Assembly: GCA_017961385.1 (NCBI GenBank)
Contig: JAGCXJ010000359.1
Location: 1-7,090 of the forward strand
Length of the DNA: 7,090 nt
Reading direction: 5' to 3'
From: Lachnospiraceae bacterium
GTDB lineage: Bacteria; Bacillota; Clostridia; Lachnospirales; Lachnospiraceae
Each line of letters starts with the position of its first letter. Position 1 is the first letter of the stretch. Positions 1-5,928 of the stretch are shown here, one piece after another. Both the position numbers and the translations under genes were made by a program. The notes beneath the pieces are model-generated. The model did not search any database and had not been told where the DNA came from. It saw only the letters and a program-made list of their open reading frames with translations.

Positions 1-645
1 CTTACGAGATATCTAGTACTCATACCGCTTAAGAAAGCGATAGAAAAAATTCGTGAAGAAAAGGTGTTGGATGTCAAGGGAGCATATGAGATGAGATTCC
101 TTGCGCGTACATATAATCTGATGAATCGAGTCAGCCGTGAGAGCAAGGAAAGGCTTGAGTATGAAGCTACACATGATCCGCTTACAGGTCTGTACAACAG
201 GCGAGGATATGATTTCCTTCTTAACAATGTTGACATTTATACTTCTGCTTTTTTACTTATCGATCTGGATAAATTCAAAAGCATCAATGATAACTACGGT
301 CATGATGTCGGTGACAAAGCACTTACAAAAGTCGCTGAGATACTGCATAAGAGCTTCAGGGCTCAGGATTATGTCTGTCGTATCGGAGGTGATGAATTTG
401 CTGTAATAATGATACATGCGGAGTCACAACTTACAGGACGTATACAGAACAAGATCCGTGAGATAAATGAACAGTTAAAGATATCCGACAAAGATGAGGG
501 ATTGCCACCGTTATCACTTAGTGTGGGAGTAGTGTTCGGTGATCAGGATTATACGCTTGATGAGGTTTTCAAGGAAGCAGATAAAGCGCTTTATAAAGCA
601 AAAGAAGATAAAGATATAGAAGTTGTATTTGCAGAGGCAATTTAA
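1..645 (+). CDS. Diguanylate cyclase, HAMP-GGDEF (5' truncated by window)
   Basis: Frame 1 is open from the first base, so this is the last 214 residues of a longer protein; the GTG at 64 is not a credible start. Fragment residues 1-45 resemble the end of a HAMP linker (a Pro-Leu near the start, then a GAYEMRFLARTYN-like segment), which normally follows a transmembrane helix. A short coiled linker leads into the GGDEF domain at about 55-205, which begins with a DPLTGLYNRRG motif. The metal-binding region is IDLDKFKSIND (87-97), the active loop GGDEF is intact (129-133), and an RxxD inhibitory I-site (RAQD, 120-123) lies exactly five residues before it. The protein should therefore make c-di-GMP from two GTP at the membrane and be product-inhibited. 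The sensor part is outside the window. The gene lies 14 nt upstream of the arabinofuranosidase gene and is probably cotranscribed with it. Confidence 0.93.
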   Translation, partial: LTRYLVLIPLKKAIEKIREEKVLDVKGAYEMRFLARTYNLMNRVSRESKERLEYEATHDPLTGLYNRRGYDFLLNNVDIYTSAFLLIDLDKFKSINDNYGHDVGDKALTKVAEILHKSFRAQDYVCRIGGDEFAVIMIHAESQLTGRIQNKIREINEQLKISDKDEGLPPLSLSVGVVFGDQDYTLDEVFKEADKALYKAKEDKDIEVVFAEAI

Positions 646-646
646 C

Positions 647-653
647 AAAGGAG
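647..653 (+). promoter_or_regulatory. Ribosome binding site of the GH51 gene
   Basis: AAAGGAG lies 6 nt before the ATG at 660. It is one of the strongest Shine-Dalgarno sequences in the window and fixes the start of the arabinofuranosidase. It occupies the 14 nt gap after the GGDEF stop codon. Confidence 0.75.
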
Positions 654-659
654 TATTAC

Positions 660-2162
660 ATGATCAGACTTACCATTCATGAAAATGAAAAGAAGGGAAT
701 AATTAATCCTGAGATATATGGACATTTTTCAGAGCATCTGGGCAGATGTATTTATGAAGGCCTTTTTGTGGGAGAAGACAGTCAGATACCAAACAAGGCA
801 GGAATGAGGAGTGATGTTGTAGAGGCATTAAAGGATATGAAACTTCCGGTATTGAGATGGCCGGGAGGATGCTTTGCTGATGAGTATCACTGGAAGGATG
901 GTATAGGACCCAAAGAAAACAGAAAGCGTATGGTTAATACCAACTGGGGAGGAGTAGTCGAGGACAACAGCTTTGGTACTCATGAGTATTTTGAACTCTG
1001 CGATCAGCTTGGATGCAAAACATACATCAACGGAAATGTCGGTTCGGGAACGGTCCAGGAAATGGCTGAGTGGATCGAATATATGACATTTGACGGTGAA
1101 TCACCGCTTGCCAATGAGAGAAGAAAGAACGGACATGACAAGCCCTGGAGAGTTGATTACTTTGGAGTGGGCAATGAAAACTGGGGATGCGGCGGAAATA
1201 TGCATCCTGAGTATTATGCCGATGTATACAGAAGATACCAGTCATTCGTAAAGAGTTATGATAAGGATAAGCCGATAAGCAGGATAGCCTGCGGTCCTTC
1301 AGATTTTGACTATGACTGGACAGAAAAGCTCTTGAACAGACTGTTTACCAGATGTTTTGATCATCTTCACGGCAATCTTGAAGGCATATCTTTACATTAT
1401 TACACACTGCCTCATGACTGGGATCATAAAGGCGATGCTGTGAAGTTTACAGAGGATGAATGGTATATCACTTTAAACAAGACGCTTAAGATGGATGAGA
1501 TCATCACCAAGCACAGCAACATTATGGATAAGTACGATCCCAAGAAGATACTTGCGCTTATTGTTGATGAATGGGGATGCTGGTTTGATGTGGAAGAAGG
1601 CACCAATCCGGGATTTTTGTATCAGCAGAATACCATGAGAGATGCTCTTGTGGCAGGAATTAACTTAAACATATTTAACAAGCATTGTGACAGAGTACGC
1701 ATGGCAAATATCGCCCAGACAGTAAATGTTCTTCAGTCTGTGATCCTGACAGAAGGCAAGAAGATGGTACTCACCCCCACTTATCATGTTTTCCGCATGT
1801 TTAAGTATCATCAGGATTCACAGCTTCTAAACAGCTTCCTTACGGGAGTGAATGAGGCAGGAATAGATGAGTATAAGGTGCCCGAGGTGACTGAATCCGT
1901 ATCCATGAGCAAGGACGGTACGGTAAACATTACGCTCAATAATCTTACACTTGATTCAGATAAGGAGATCGATATAAACTTTGATGAACTTAATGCTAAG
2001 GATATTGAGGCATTTATCGTAACAGGAGCTATGGATGCGCATAATACTTTTGATAATGCTGAAATTGTAACAACAAAAGAGTTTAGAGGATTTGAGGCTG
2101 ACGGCAGGAATATCAGGGTAAACTTGCCTGCAAGATCTGTAGTGCTTATAAGAGCTAAGTGA
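660..2162 (+). CDS. Alpha-L-arabinofuranosidase, GH51, intracellular
   Basis: A 500-residue protein, the usual length for bacterial GH51 enzymes that release terminal arabinofuranose from arabinoxylan or arabinan oligosaccharides with retention of configuration. The N-terminal part (about 1-380) is the TIM barrel, with family motifs IYGHFSEHLGRCIYEG (19-34) and VLRWPGGCFADEYHW (64-78). The acid/base is Glu173 in GVGNENWGCGG and the nucleophile is Glu304 in LIVDEWGCWF. Residues from about 385 form the C-terminal beta-sandwich. There is no signal peptide, so it acts in the cytoplasm on imported oligosaccharides. It has a strong ribosome binding site and sits between the diguanylate cyclase and the small cysteine-rich gene. 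No sugar transporter or AraC/LacI-type regulator is in the window. Substrate preference cannot be read from sequence alone; the symbol abfA is often used but I do not assign it. Confidence 0.95.
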   Translation: MIRLTIHENEKKGIINPEIYGHFSEHLGRCIYEGLFVGEDSQIPNKAGMRSDVVEALKDMKLPVLRWPGGCFADEYHWKDGIGPKENRKRMVNTNWGGVVEDNSFGTHEYFELCDQLGCKTYINGNVGSGTVQEMAEWIEYMTFDGESPLANERRKNGHDKPWRVDYFGVGNENWGCGGNMHPEYYADVYRRYQSFVKSYDKDKPISRIACGPSDFDYDWTEKLLNRLFTRCFDHLHGNLEGISLHYYTLPHDWDHKGDAVKFTEDEWYITLNKTLKMDEIITKHSNIMDKYDPKKILALIVDEWGCWFDVEEGTNPGFLYQQNTMRDALVAGINLNIFNKHCDRVRMANIAQTVNVLQSVILTEGKKMVLTPTYHVFRMFKYHQDSQLLNSFLTGVNEAGIDEYKVPEVTESVSMSKDGTVNITLNNLTLDSDKEIDINFDELNAKDIEAFIVTGAMDAHNTFDNAEIVTTKEFRGFEADGRNIRVNLPARSVVLIRAK

Positions 2163-2166
2163 TCAG

Positions 2167-2421
2167 ATGGAGAGCAGAAAAAAACCGTGCAGACTATGTC
2201 TGCTAAGGGATATAGATCCAAAGGAATATGAAAACAAAATAAAGCGAGTCATCGATCTTATGGATAAGAGGGATAAGGCATCTATTGATGAGTATGAAGA
2301 CAGGCTTGACGTATGCAGGACATGTTCTTATCTTAAGGATGCATTCTGCGGTGCATGCGGATGCTATGTAGAACTCAGATGCATTAAGAAAAATGCCAAG
2401 TGCCCTTACGAGTACTGGTGA
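2167..2421 (+). CDS. Small cysteine-rich protein, DUF6171-like, putative metal binding
   Basis: An 84-residue protein with nine cysteines at 8, 11, 50, 53, 61, 64, 66, 72 and 79. They form CxxC pairs (8/11 and 50/53) and a CxxCxC cluster (61-66), followed by single cysteines and a C-terminal CPYEYW. A charged helical segment (about 18-48) separates the first pair from the rest. This arrangement and the CRxCLLRD start match my memory of the DUF6171 family of Firmicutes, whose function is unknown. Zinc or iron-sulfur binding is inferred from the cysteines only. The start follows the GH51 stop by 4 nt with no clear Shine-Dalgarno sequence, suggesting translational coupling. Its TGA directly abuts the stop codon of the convergent ASKHA gene. 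Confidence 0.85.
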   Translation: MESRKKPCRLCLLRDIDPKEYENKIKRVIDLMDKRDKASIDEYEDRLDVCRTCSYLKDAFCGACGCYVELRCIKKNAKCPYEYW

Positions 2422-3480
2422 TCAGAAATTCATATTTGAGATATATAATTCATTAAAATCAGGGAGATTTGCAAGATAGATCTCCTTGATTTTTTTATCT
2501 GATAAGAATTCTTCAAGATCCTTACTGTCAAGCAGGGTTCCTTTTAGGGAAGTGTTGCCGACTGCAATTGCATTATTTTCAAACCATTCAGGAAACATGC
2601 CAAGTCTTATACAGTTTGAGATATTTAGATTGTAACCGAAATTACCTGCTATATAGATATTAAGTGTCTGCTTAAAGCTGTTATCAATTTCTGCGGTCAG
2701 AAGATCTATACCTGTTCTGACTGCGGATTTTGCCATTTGGAAATCTCTGATCTTTTTCTGTGAAAAGTGTATGTTTCGGGAATCGTAACCGCTGTTAAAG
2801 TATTCATCATCAAGCAGACCGGTCTCATCCATTACATTGAGCGAAAGCATATCCGCAAGAGCATCTATGGCATCGCTCGCATGACCTATGGCACAGGTTT
2901 CAAAGGCAGGACCCGCTGCGGCTGAAGTGATATAGATCTCGTTTCCGGTAACTAAGACCATTTCAGCATTTGTACCCATATCTATGAACAGATAGTCATC
3001 ACACGACGGGAGTGTTTTTAACCCGCTGTATATATCTCCGCCGACAAAAGCGGAAAAACCTTGAGTTATGTTAACTGCTATCGATATTTCTTCAGTAAGC
3101 CCGATAAGGCTTGAGTCGATTTGTTTAGCTTCTGTGTGAACCGGAGAAAACGGATATCTGCCCAGGTTTTCACAGTCATAGTCCATAAGTATATGGACCA
3201 TGGTTGTATTTGCGGCGATATTTATGCTTTTTACATCGGCTATCGTTATATCTGATTCACTTATTATGATATCGATATCCTGACTCAGCGCGTCCTTCAA
3301 GGTACGGCTCATCACATCTAGCTTTCCCTCGCAGGCGCGAAATATACGCGTCATCACATCCAGACCGTAACTTGAGAGAGGGTTTTGGCGTGACGTTTGA
3401 TAAACAACCTTTGCAAGGTCATCGGCAAGCGCATATTCTATATTTGTTGTTCCGATATCGATTCCCAAAGTGTACATCAT
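2422..3480 (-). CDS. Stand-alone ASKHA-domain ATPase, RACo/DUF4445 family, no ferredoxin domain
   Basis: From the ATG at 3480 the protein has 352 residues. It shows the ASKHA fold signatures: phosphate-1 loop GIDIGTT (6-12), NPLSSYGLDVMTRI (33-46), phosphate-2 type FIDMGTNAEMVL (165-176), AAGPAFE (188-194), and an adenosine/C-terminal motif IAGNFGYNLNISNCIRLGMFP (277-297). These match the C-terminal part of RACo-type proteins (DUF4445), which use ATP to drive reduction of corrinoid cofactors in methyltransferase systems. Characterised members carry an N-terminal 2Fe-2S domain. Here the first ASKHA motif begins at residue 6 and no CxxxxCxxC cluster exists, so electron-transfer function cannot be assumed. 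A longer reading frame to 3555 is open, but it has no Shine-Dalgarno sequence and would run through the promoter. No corrinoid protein or methyltransferase is nearby. The natural substrate is unknown. Confidence 0.85.
   Translation of the reverse strand: MMYTLGIDIGTTNIEYALADDLAKVVYQTSRQNPLSSYGLDVMTRIFRACEGKLDVMSRTLKDALSQDIDIIISESDITIADVKSINIAANTTMVHILMDYDCENLGRYPFSPVHTEAKQIDSSLIGLTEEISIAVNITQGFSAFVGGDIYSGLKTLPSCDDYLFIDMGTNAEMVLVTGNEIYITSAAAGPAFETCAIGHASDAIDALADMLSLNVMDETGLLDDEYFNSGYDSRNIHFSQKKIRDFQMAKSAVRTGIDLLTAEIDNSFKQTLNIYIAGNFGYNLNISNCIRLGMFPEWFENNAIAVGNTSLKGTLLDSKDLEEFLSDKKIKEIYLANLPDFNELYISNMNF
2455..2496 (+). terminator. Intrinsic terminator of the GGDEF-GH51-DUF6171 operon
   Basis: The left arm AAAATCAGGGAGAT (2455-2468) pairs with the right arm ATCTCCTTGATTTT (2480-2493) over 14 bp with a single G-U wobble. 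The loop is 11 nt, and a run of seven T follows (2490-2496, overlapping the arm). It starts 33 nt after the TGA of the cysteine-rich gene and is oriented to stop + strand transcription. It lies wholly inside the 3' end of the convergent ASKHA gene. Read from the - strand it is followed by only four T, so it should be poor at stopping transcription of that gene. Confidence 0.8.
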
Positions 3481-3487
3481 AAACACA

Positions 3488-3516
3488 ATTATAAATGGAC
3501 GCTGACATTGTTTCAA
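3488..3516 (-). promoter_or_regulatory. Sigma-A promoter of the ASKHA gene, predicted leaderless mRNA
   Basis: On the - strand, TTGAAA (3516-3511) and a perfect TATAAT (3493-3488) are separated by exactly 17 nt. Transcription would start near 3481, and the ATG begins at 3480. There is no room for a Shine-Dalgarno sequence, and none is seen in the 7 nt between the -10 box and the ATG. Confidence 0.75.
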
Positions 3517-3536
3517 GCTTAAAACTATGGTAAAAT
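3508..3536 (+). promoter_or_regulatory. Promoter of the lipoprotein-RNase/barstar operon
   Basis: TTGTTT (3508-3513) and TAAAAT (3531-3536) are separated by 17 nt, giving a predicted start near 3543 and a leader of about 42 nt. The -35 box is a weak match and the -10 is one base off consensus. The -35 overlaps the divergent ASKHA promoter's -35 by three bases (3511-3513), so polymerase binding at the two promoters should be mutually exclusive. Confidence 0.5.
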
Positions 3537-3569
3537 CAATGGTTGAGCAACTCATGATATTGTTTGGAT

Positions 3570-3574
3570 GGAGG
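3570..3574 (+). promoter_or_regulatory. Ribosome binding site of the lipoprotein RNase gene
   Basis: GGAGG is 10 nt before the ATG at 3585. It lies too close (3 nt) to the out-of-frame ATG at 3578 for that one to be used, so it supports 3585 as the start. Confidence 0.6.
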
Positions 3575-3584
3575 CTTATGATCC

Positions 3585-4241
3585 ATGAAAAAACATTTAA
3601 GGTTTATCATTCTTTTGCTGCTTTGTCTTTTGACAGTATCCTGCGCAAAAAATAAGCCGCAGATACATGAAACTTCAGTAGACATAGAAGTTAATGAGCC
3701 TGATGTAGAAGTAGAAGTGACCGAACCTACGGTAGAAGTAGAAGTGACTGAACCGACAGTAGAGGTTAAAGTGGACAAACCGACTGTCGAAGTGGAAGTG
3801 GTCAAACCTACAGCAGAAGTTAAAGAGGCTGAACCTAACCAAGAAGTCAATGACGAAAACTCTGTAGCAGAAACTGATGAAAAGATTGCCAGTATAGATG
3901 AGAACGGGACTTACACATCAAAGGATGATGTCGCATTATACATCAATACATATGGTAAGCTGCCGTCAAACTATATCACAAAGAAAGAGGCAAAAAAACT
4001 CGGCTGGGAAGGCGGTTCTTTAGAGGAGTATGCGCCGGGAAAGAGCATCGGAGGGGATTACTTCGGAAACTATGAAGAACTCCTGCCTGAGAAAAAGGGG
4101 CGGGAATATCATGAATGTGATATAGATACCAAGGGAAAGAAAAAGCGAGGGGCCAAAAGGATCATATATTCAAATGACGGCCTGATATATTATACGGATG
4201 ATCATTACAAGACATTCACGCTGCTATACGGACAAGAGTAG
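3585..4241 (+). CDS. Lipoprotein with acidic repeat stalk and barnase-type ribonuclease domain
   Basis: A 218-residue protein. Residues 1-20 are a lipoprotein signal (KKH, a long Leu/Ile core, then LTVSC with Cys20 as the lipidated residue; Thr at -3 is atypical). Residues 31-84 are six 9-residue repeats of TVEVEVTEP type, strongly acidic. Residues about 104-215 are a complete barnase-like RNase. Aligned to mature barnase, Lys27, Glu60, Glu73, Arg83, Arg87 and His102 correspond to K133, E164, E177, R188, R192 and H207. The general base, general acid, phosphate-binding residues and guanine-recognition Glu are thus all present, and an active guanyl-preferring endoribonuclease is expected. Barnase Arg59 is Tyr163 here. 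The predicted location is the outer face of the membrane. The barstar gene follows directly. The role could be nutrient RNA degradation, competition or contact-dependent toxicity; sequence does not decide. Confidence 0.92.
   Translation: MKKHLRFIILLLLCLLTVSCAKNKPQIHETSVDIEVNEPDVEVEVTEPTVEVEVTEPTVEVKVDKPTVEVEVVKPTAEVKEAEPNQEVNDENSVAETDEKIASIDENGTYTSKDDVALYINTYGKLPSNYITKKEAKKLGWEGGSLEEYAPGKSIGGDYFGNYEELLPEKKGREYHECDIDTKGKKKRGAKRIIYSNDGLIYYTDDHYKTFTLLYGQE
3675..3836 (+). repeat. Six tandem 27-bp units encoding a 9-residue acidic stalk
   Basis: The units start at 3675, 3702, 3729, 3756, 3783 and 3810, each encoding a variant of T/D-VEVEVTEP. The second and third share a 17-base identical core. 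The others differ mostly at third positions or by E-to-K or T-to-D/V changes. The array gives 17 acidic and 4 basic residues in 54. It links the lipid anchor to the RNase domain as a probable extended cell-wall-spanning stalk. Confidence 0.9.
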
Positions 4242-4248
4242 ATATACT

Positions 4249-4253
4249 GGTGA
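4249..4253 (+). promoter_or_regulatory. Putative ribosome binding site of barstar
   Basis: GGTGA lies 5 nt before the ATG at 4259, matching the 3' part of the AGGAGGTGA consensus in good register. It overlaps the alternative GTG start at 4250 and favours 4259 as the real start. Confidence 0.45.
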
Positions 4254-4258
4254 AGAAT

Positions 4259-4549
4259 ATGGAAAAGAAAGAAAAAGAAAACATATATGAGATCGATCTG
4301 TCGGGGATATTTTCGGTAGAGGAATTGCAGGATCTGCTTCGTGAAAAACTGCCGCTTCCCGCTTATTACGGCGGTACGCTGGATGCACTTTACGATGTGC
4401 TGACGGATGAAGGCATGAACTGGTGTATTTATATAACCGGAACAGATGATGCAGAAGCAATCCTTGGCAAATATATGAGAAATTTCAAGAAGATGTGCAG
4501 AAGGGTAAATGGTGAATCCGGTATTGAGCGCATCAGATTTGATGACTGA
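4259..4549 (+). CDS. Barstar-family ribonuclease inhibitor (immunity protein)
   Basis: A 96-residue protein from the ATG at 4259, or 99 from the GTG at 4250; numbering here uses the longer form. The family signature LPAYYGGTLDALYDVLTD (36-53) aligns with the barnase-binding helix of barstar. Barstar Tyr29, Asp35 and Asp39 correspond to Y39, D45 and D49; Trp38 is Tyr48. Barstar Glu76 falls on a basic residue (K81, or R77 in an ungapped alignment). The protein has no signal peptide, so it acts in the cytoplasm, where it would bind and block the RNase before export or after leakage. It starts 17 nt after the RNase stop, the usual toxin-then-inhibitor order, and is followed 14 nt later by the transporter gene. 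Confidence 0.93.
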   Translation: MEKKEKENIYEIDLSGIFSVEELQDLLREKLPLPAYYGGTLDALYDVLTDEGMNWCIYITGTDDAEAILGKYMRNFKKMCRRVNGESGIERIRFDD

Positions 4550-4563
4550 AGAGATAGCTTAAC

Positions 4564-5928
4564 ATGAAATATGACAACCAGTACGACATGATGACAAAGC
4601 AGCCGGTACCGAGCCTTATACTTAAGCTGGGCCTGCCGACTACGATCAGCATGCTCGTTACAAGTATATACAACATGGCAGATTCCTATTTTGTCGGAAA
4701 GATAGGAACATCAGCCAGCGGAGCTACAGGAATAGTTTTCGGCCTTATGGCCATACTGCAGGCAGTTGGATTTATGTTCGGACATGGAGCCGGAAGCATT
4801 ATCAGCAGAAGGCTTGGTGCCAGGGATATCGAGAACGCAAGAAAGTTTTCGGCTACAAGTTTTTATTCCGCATTGATCGCAGGTTTTGTGATACTTATCC
4901 TTGGTCTGACTTTTATCACGCCTTTGATGCGGCTTTTAGGGAGTACAGATACGATCCTGCCATATGCCAAGACATATGCTACATGCATACTCATAGCTGC
5001 ACCTGCGATGGTATCCAGCTGTGTGATGAACAATATTCTAAGGTATGAGGGAAGAGCCTTCTTTGCAATGATCGGACTTACATCCGGCGGAATAATAAAT
5101 ATTTTTCTGGATGCATATTTTATGGTCTATCTGGGAATGGGTATAGAGGGGGCAGGAATGGCAACAGCCATAAGCCAGTACATTTCGTGGACTATCCTGC
5201 TGTCAATGTTCATAAGAAAGAAGACACAGAGTTCTTTTGCGATCAGATATGTAAGATTCGATTTTGCTACGCTGTCAGATGTAATAACAACGGGACTGCC
5301 AAGTCTTGCCAGACAGGGACTGGGAAGCATATCGACAATGCTTTTAAACAATACAGCAGGAATATACGGTGATGCGGCAATTGCGGCTATGAGCATAGTC
5401 GGAAGGATAAGCATGTTTATATTCAGTGTTGCGCTCGGGATCGGACAGGGATTTCAGCCTGTTGCCGGTTTCAATTTCGGAGCAAAGAAGTACTCGCGTG
5501 TCAAGAAGGGCTTCTTCTTTACTTTTATATTCGGAACCGTACTTTTAGGACTTGTCGCAACAGTGATATTTATTTATGCCAGGGACTGTGTACAGGTATT
5601 CAGGAACGATCCTGAGGTAGTAAAGATAGGCTCGCTTGCGATGAGAGCGCAGTGCATAGCACTTTTATTTGTCCCTATGCAGGTATGCTGCAACATGATG
5701 TTCCAGAGTATAGGGTATAAAGCAACGGCGACGTTTTTATCGACATTAAGAAACGGTGTATGCTTCATACCGATCCTTTTGATAACTAGCAGGATAATGG
5801 GACTAAAGGGCGTTCAGATATCACAGTCAGCGGCAGATATCCTGACTTTCTTTATTGCAATACCATTTGCTGTATCTTTCTTTGCAAAACTGCCGGAGGA
5901 TGAAAAAGATTGGACGAAAGATTCATAA
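4564..5928 (+). CDS. MATE-family efflux transporter
   Basis: A 454-residue integral membrane protein with about twelve hydrophobic segments in two MatE halves (roughly 15-215 and 240-442), the standard length for the family. Signs of the family are LGLPTTISMLVTSIYNMADSYFVG (22-45) with an acidic Asp40 in helix 1, GHGAGSIISRRLGARD (73-88) after helix 2, its second-half counterpart GIGQGFQPVAGFNFGAKKY (292-310), and LRYEGRA after helix 4. MATE proteins export organic cations, drugs or metabolites in exchange for Na+ or H+. The MepA-like branch is likely from these motifs, but the substrate is not predictable. Its Shine-Dalgarno sequence is weak (AAGAGA about 9 nt upstream). Its 3' end carries the ribosome binding site and first codons of the next gene. 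Confidence 0.93.
   Translation: MKYDNQYDMMTKQPVPSLILKLGLPTTISMLVTSIYNMADSYFVGKIGTSASGATGIVFGLMAILQAVGFMFGHGAGSIISRRLGARDIENARKFSATSFYSALIAGFVILILGLTFITPLMRLLGSTDTILPYAKTYATCILIAAPAMVSSCVMNNILRYEGRAFFAMIGLTSGGIINIFLDAYFMVYLGMGIEGAGMATAISQYISWTILLSMFIRKKTQSSFAIRYVRFDFATLSDVITTGLPSLARQGLGSISTMLLNNTAGIYGDAAIAAMSIVGRISMFIFSVALGIGQGFQPVAGFNFGAKKYSRVKKGFFFTFIFGTVLLGLVATVIFIYARDCVQVFRNDPEVVKIGSLAMRAQCIALLFVPMQVCCNMMFQSIGYKATATFLSTLRNGVCFIPILLITSRIMGLKGVQISQSAADILTFFIAIPFAVSFFAKLPEDEKDWTKDS
5895..5900 (+). promoter_or_regulatory. Ribosome binding site that fixes the TTG start of the TcdA-like gene
   Basis: GGAGGA inside the MATE coding region lies 9 nt before the TTG at 5910. The ATG at 5900 is in another frame and overlaps the site itself, so it cannot be the start. 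Confidence 0.65.

Noticed and set aside
1811..2221. 136-codon open frame on the - strand
   Set aside because: It lies opposite the GH51 C-terminus and the start of the cysteine-rich gene; its composition is a shadow of those codons and it has no recognisable domain.
2380..2421. Possible terminator for the - strand ASKHA gene just past its stop
   Set aside because: There is a T-run on the - strand here, but no convincing inverted repeat precedes it.
3481..3555. 25-residue N-terminal extension of the ASKHA protein
   Set aside because: The frame is open, but there is no Shine-Dalgarno sequence before 3555 and the extension would be encoded by the promoter itself. Family similarity begins only at residue 6 of the shorter form.
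3565..3585. Small hairpin TGGAT/ATCCA with the Shine-Dalgarno sequence in the loop of the RNase gene
   Set aside because: Only 5 bp with an 11-nt loop; too weak to call an RNA regulatory element without conservation data.
3675..3836. Tandem repeats considered as a CRISPR-like array
   Set aside because: The units are contiguous with no spacers, stay in frame and encode a regular nonapeptide.
3536..3850. Open frame on the - strand encoding a Ser/Thr-Val repeat protein
   Set aside because: It is the antisense reading of the 27-bp stalk repeats, overlaps both promoters, and has no ribosome binding site.
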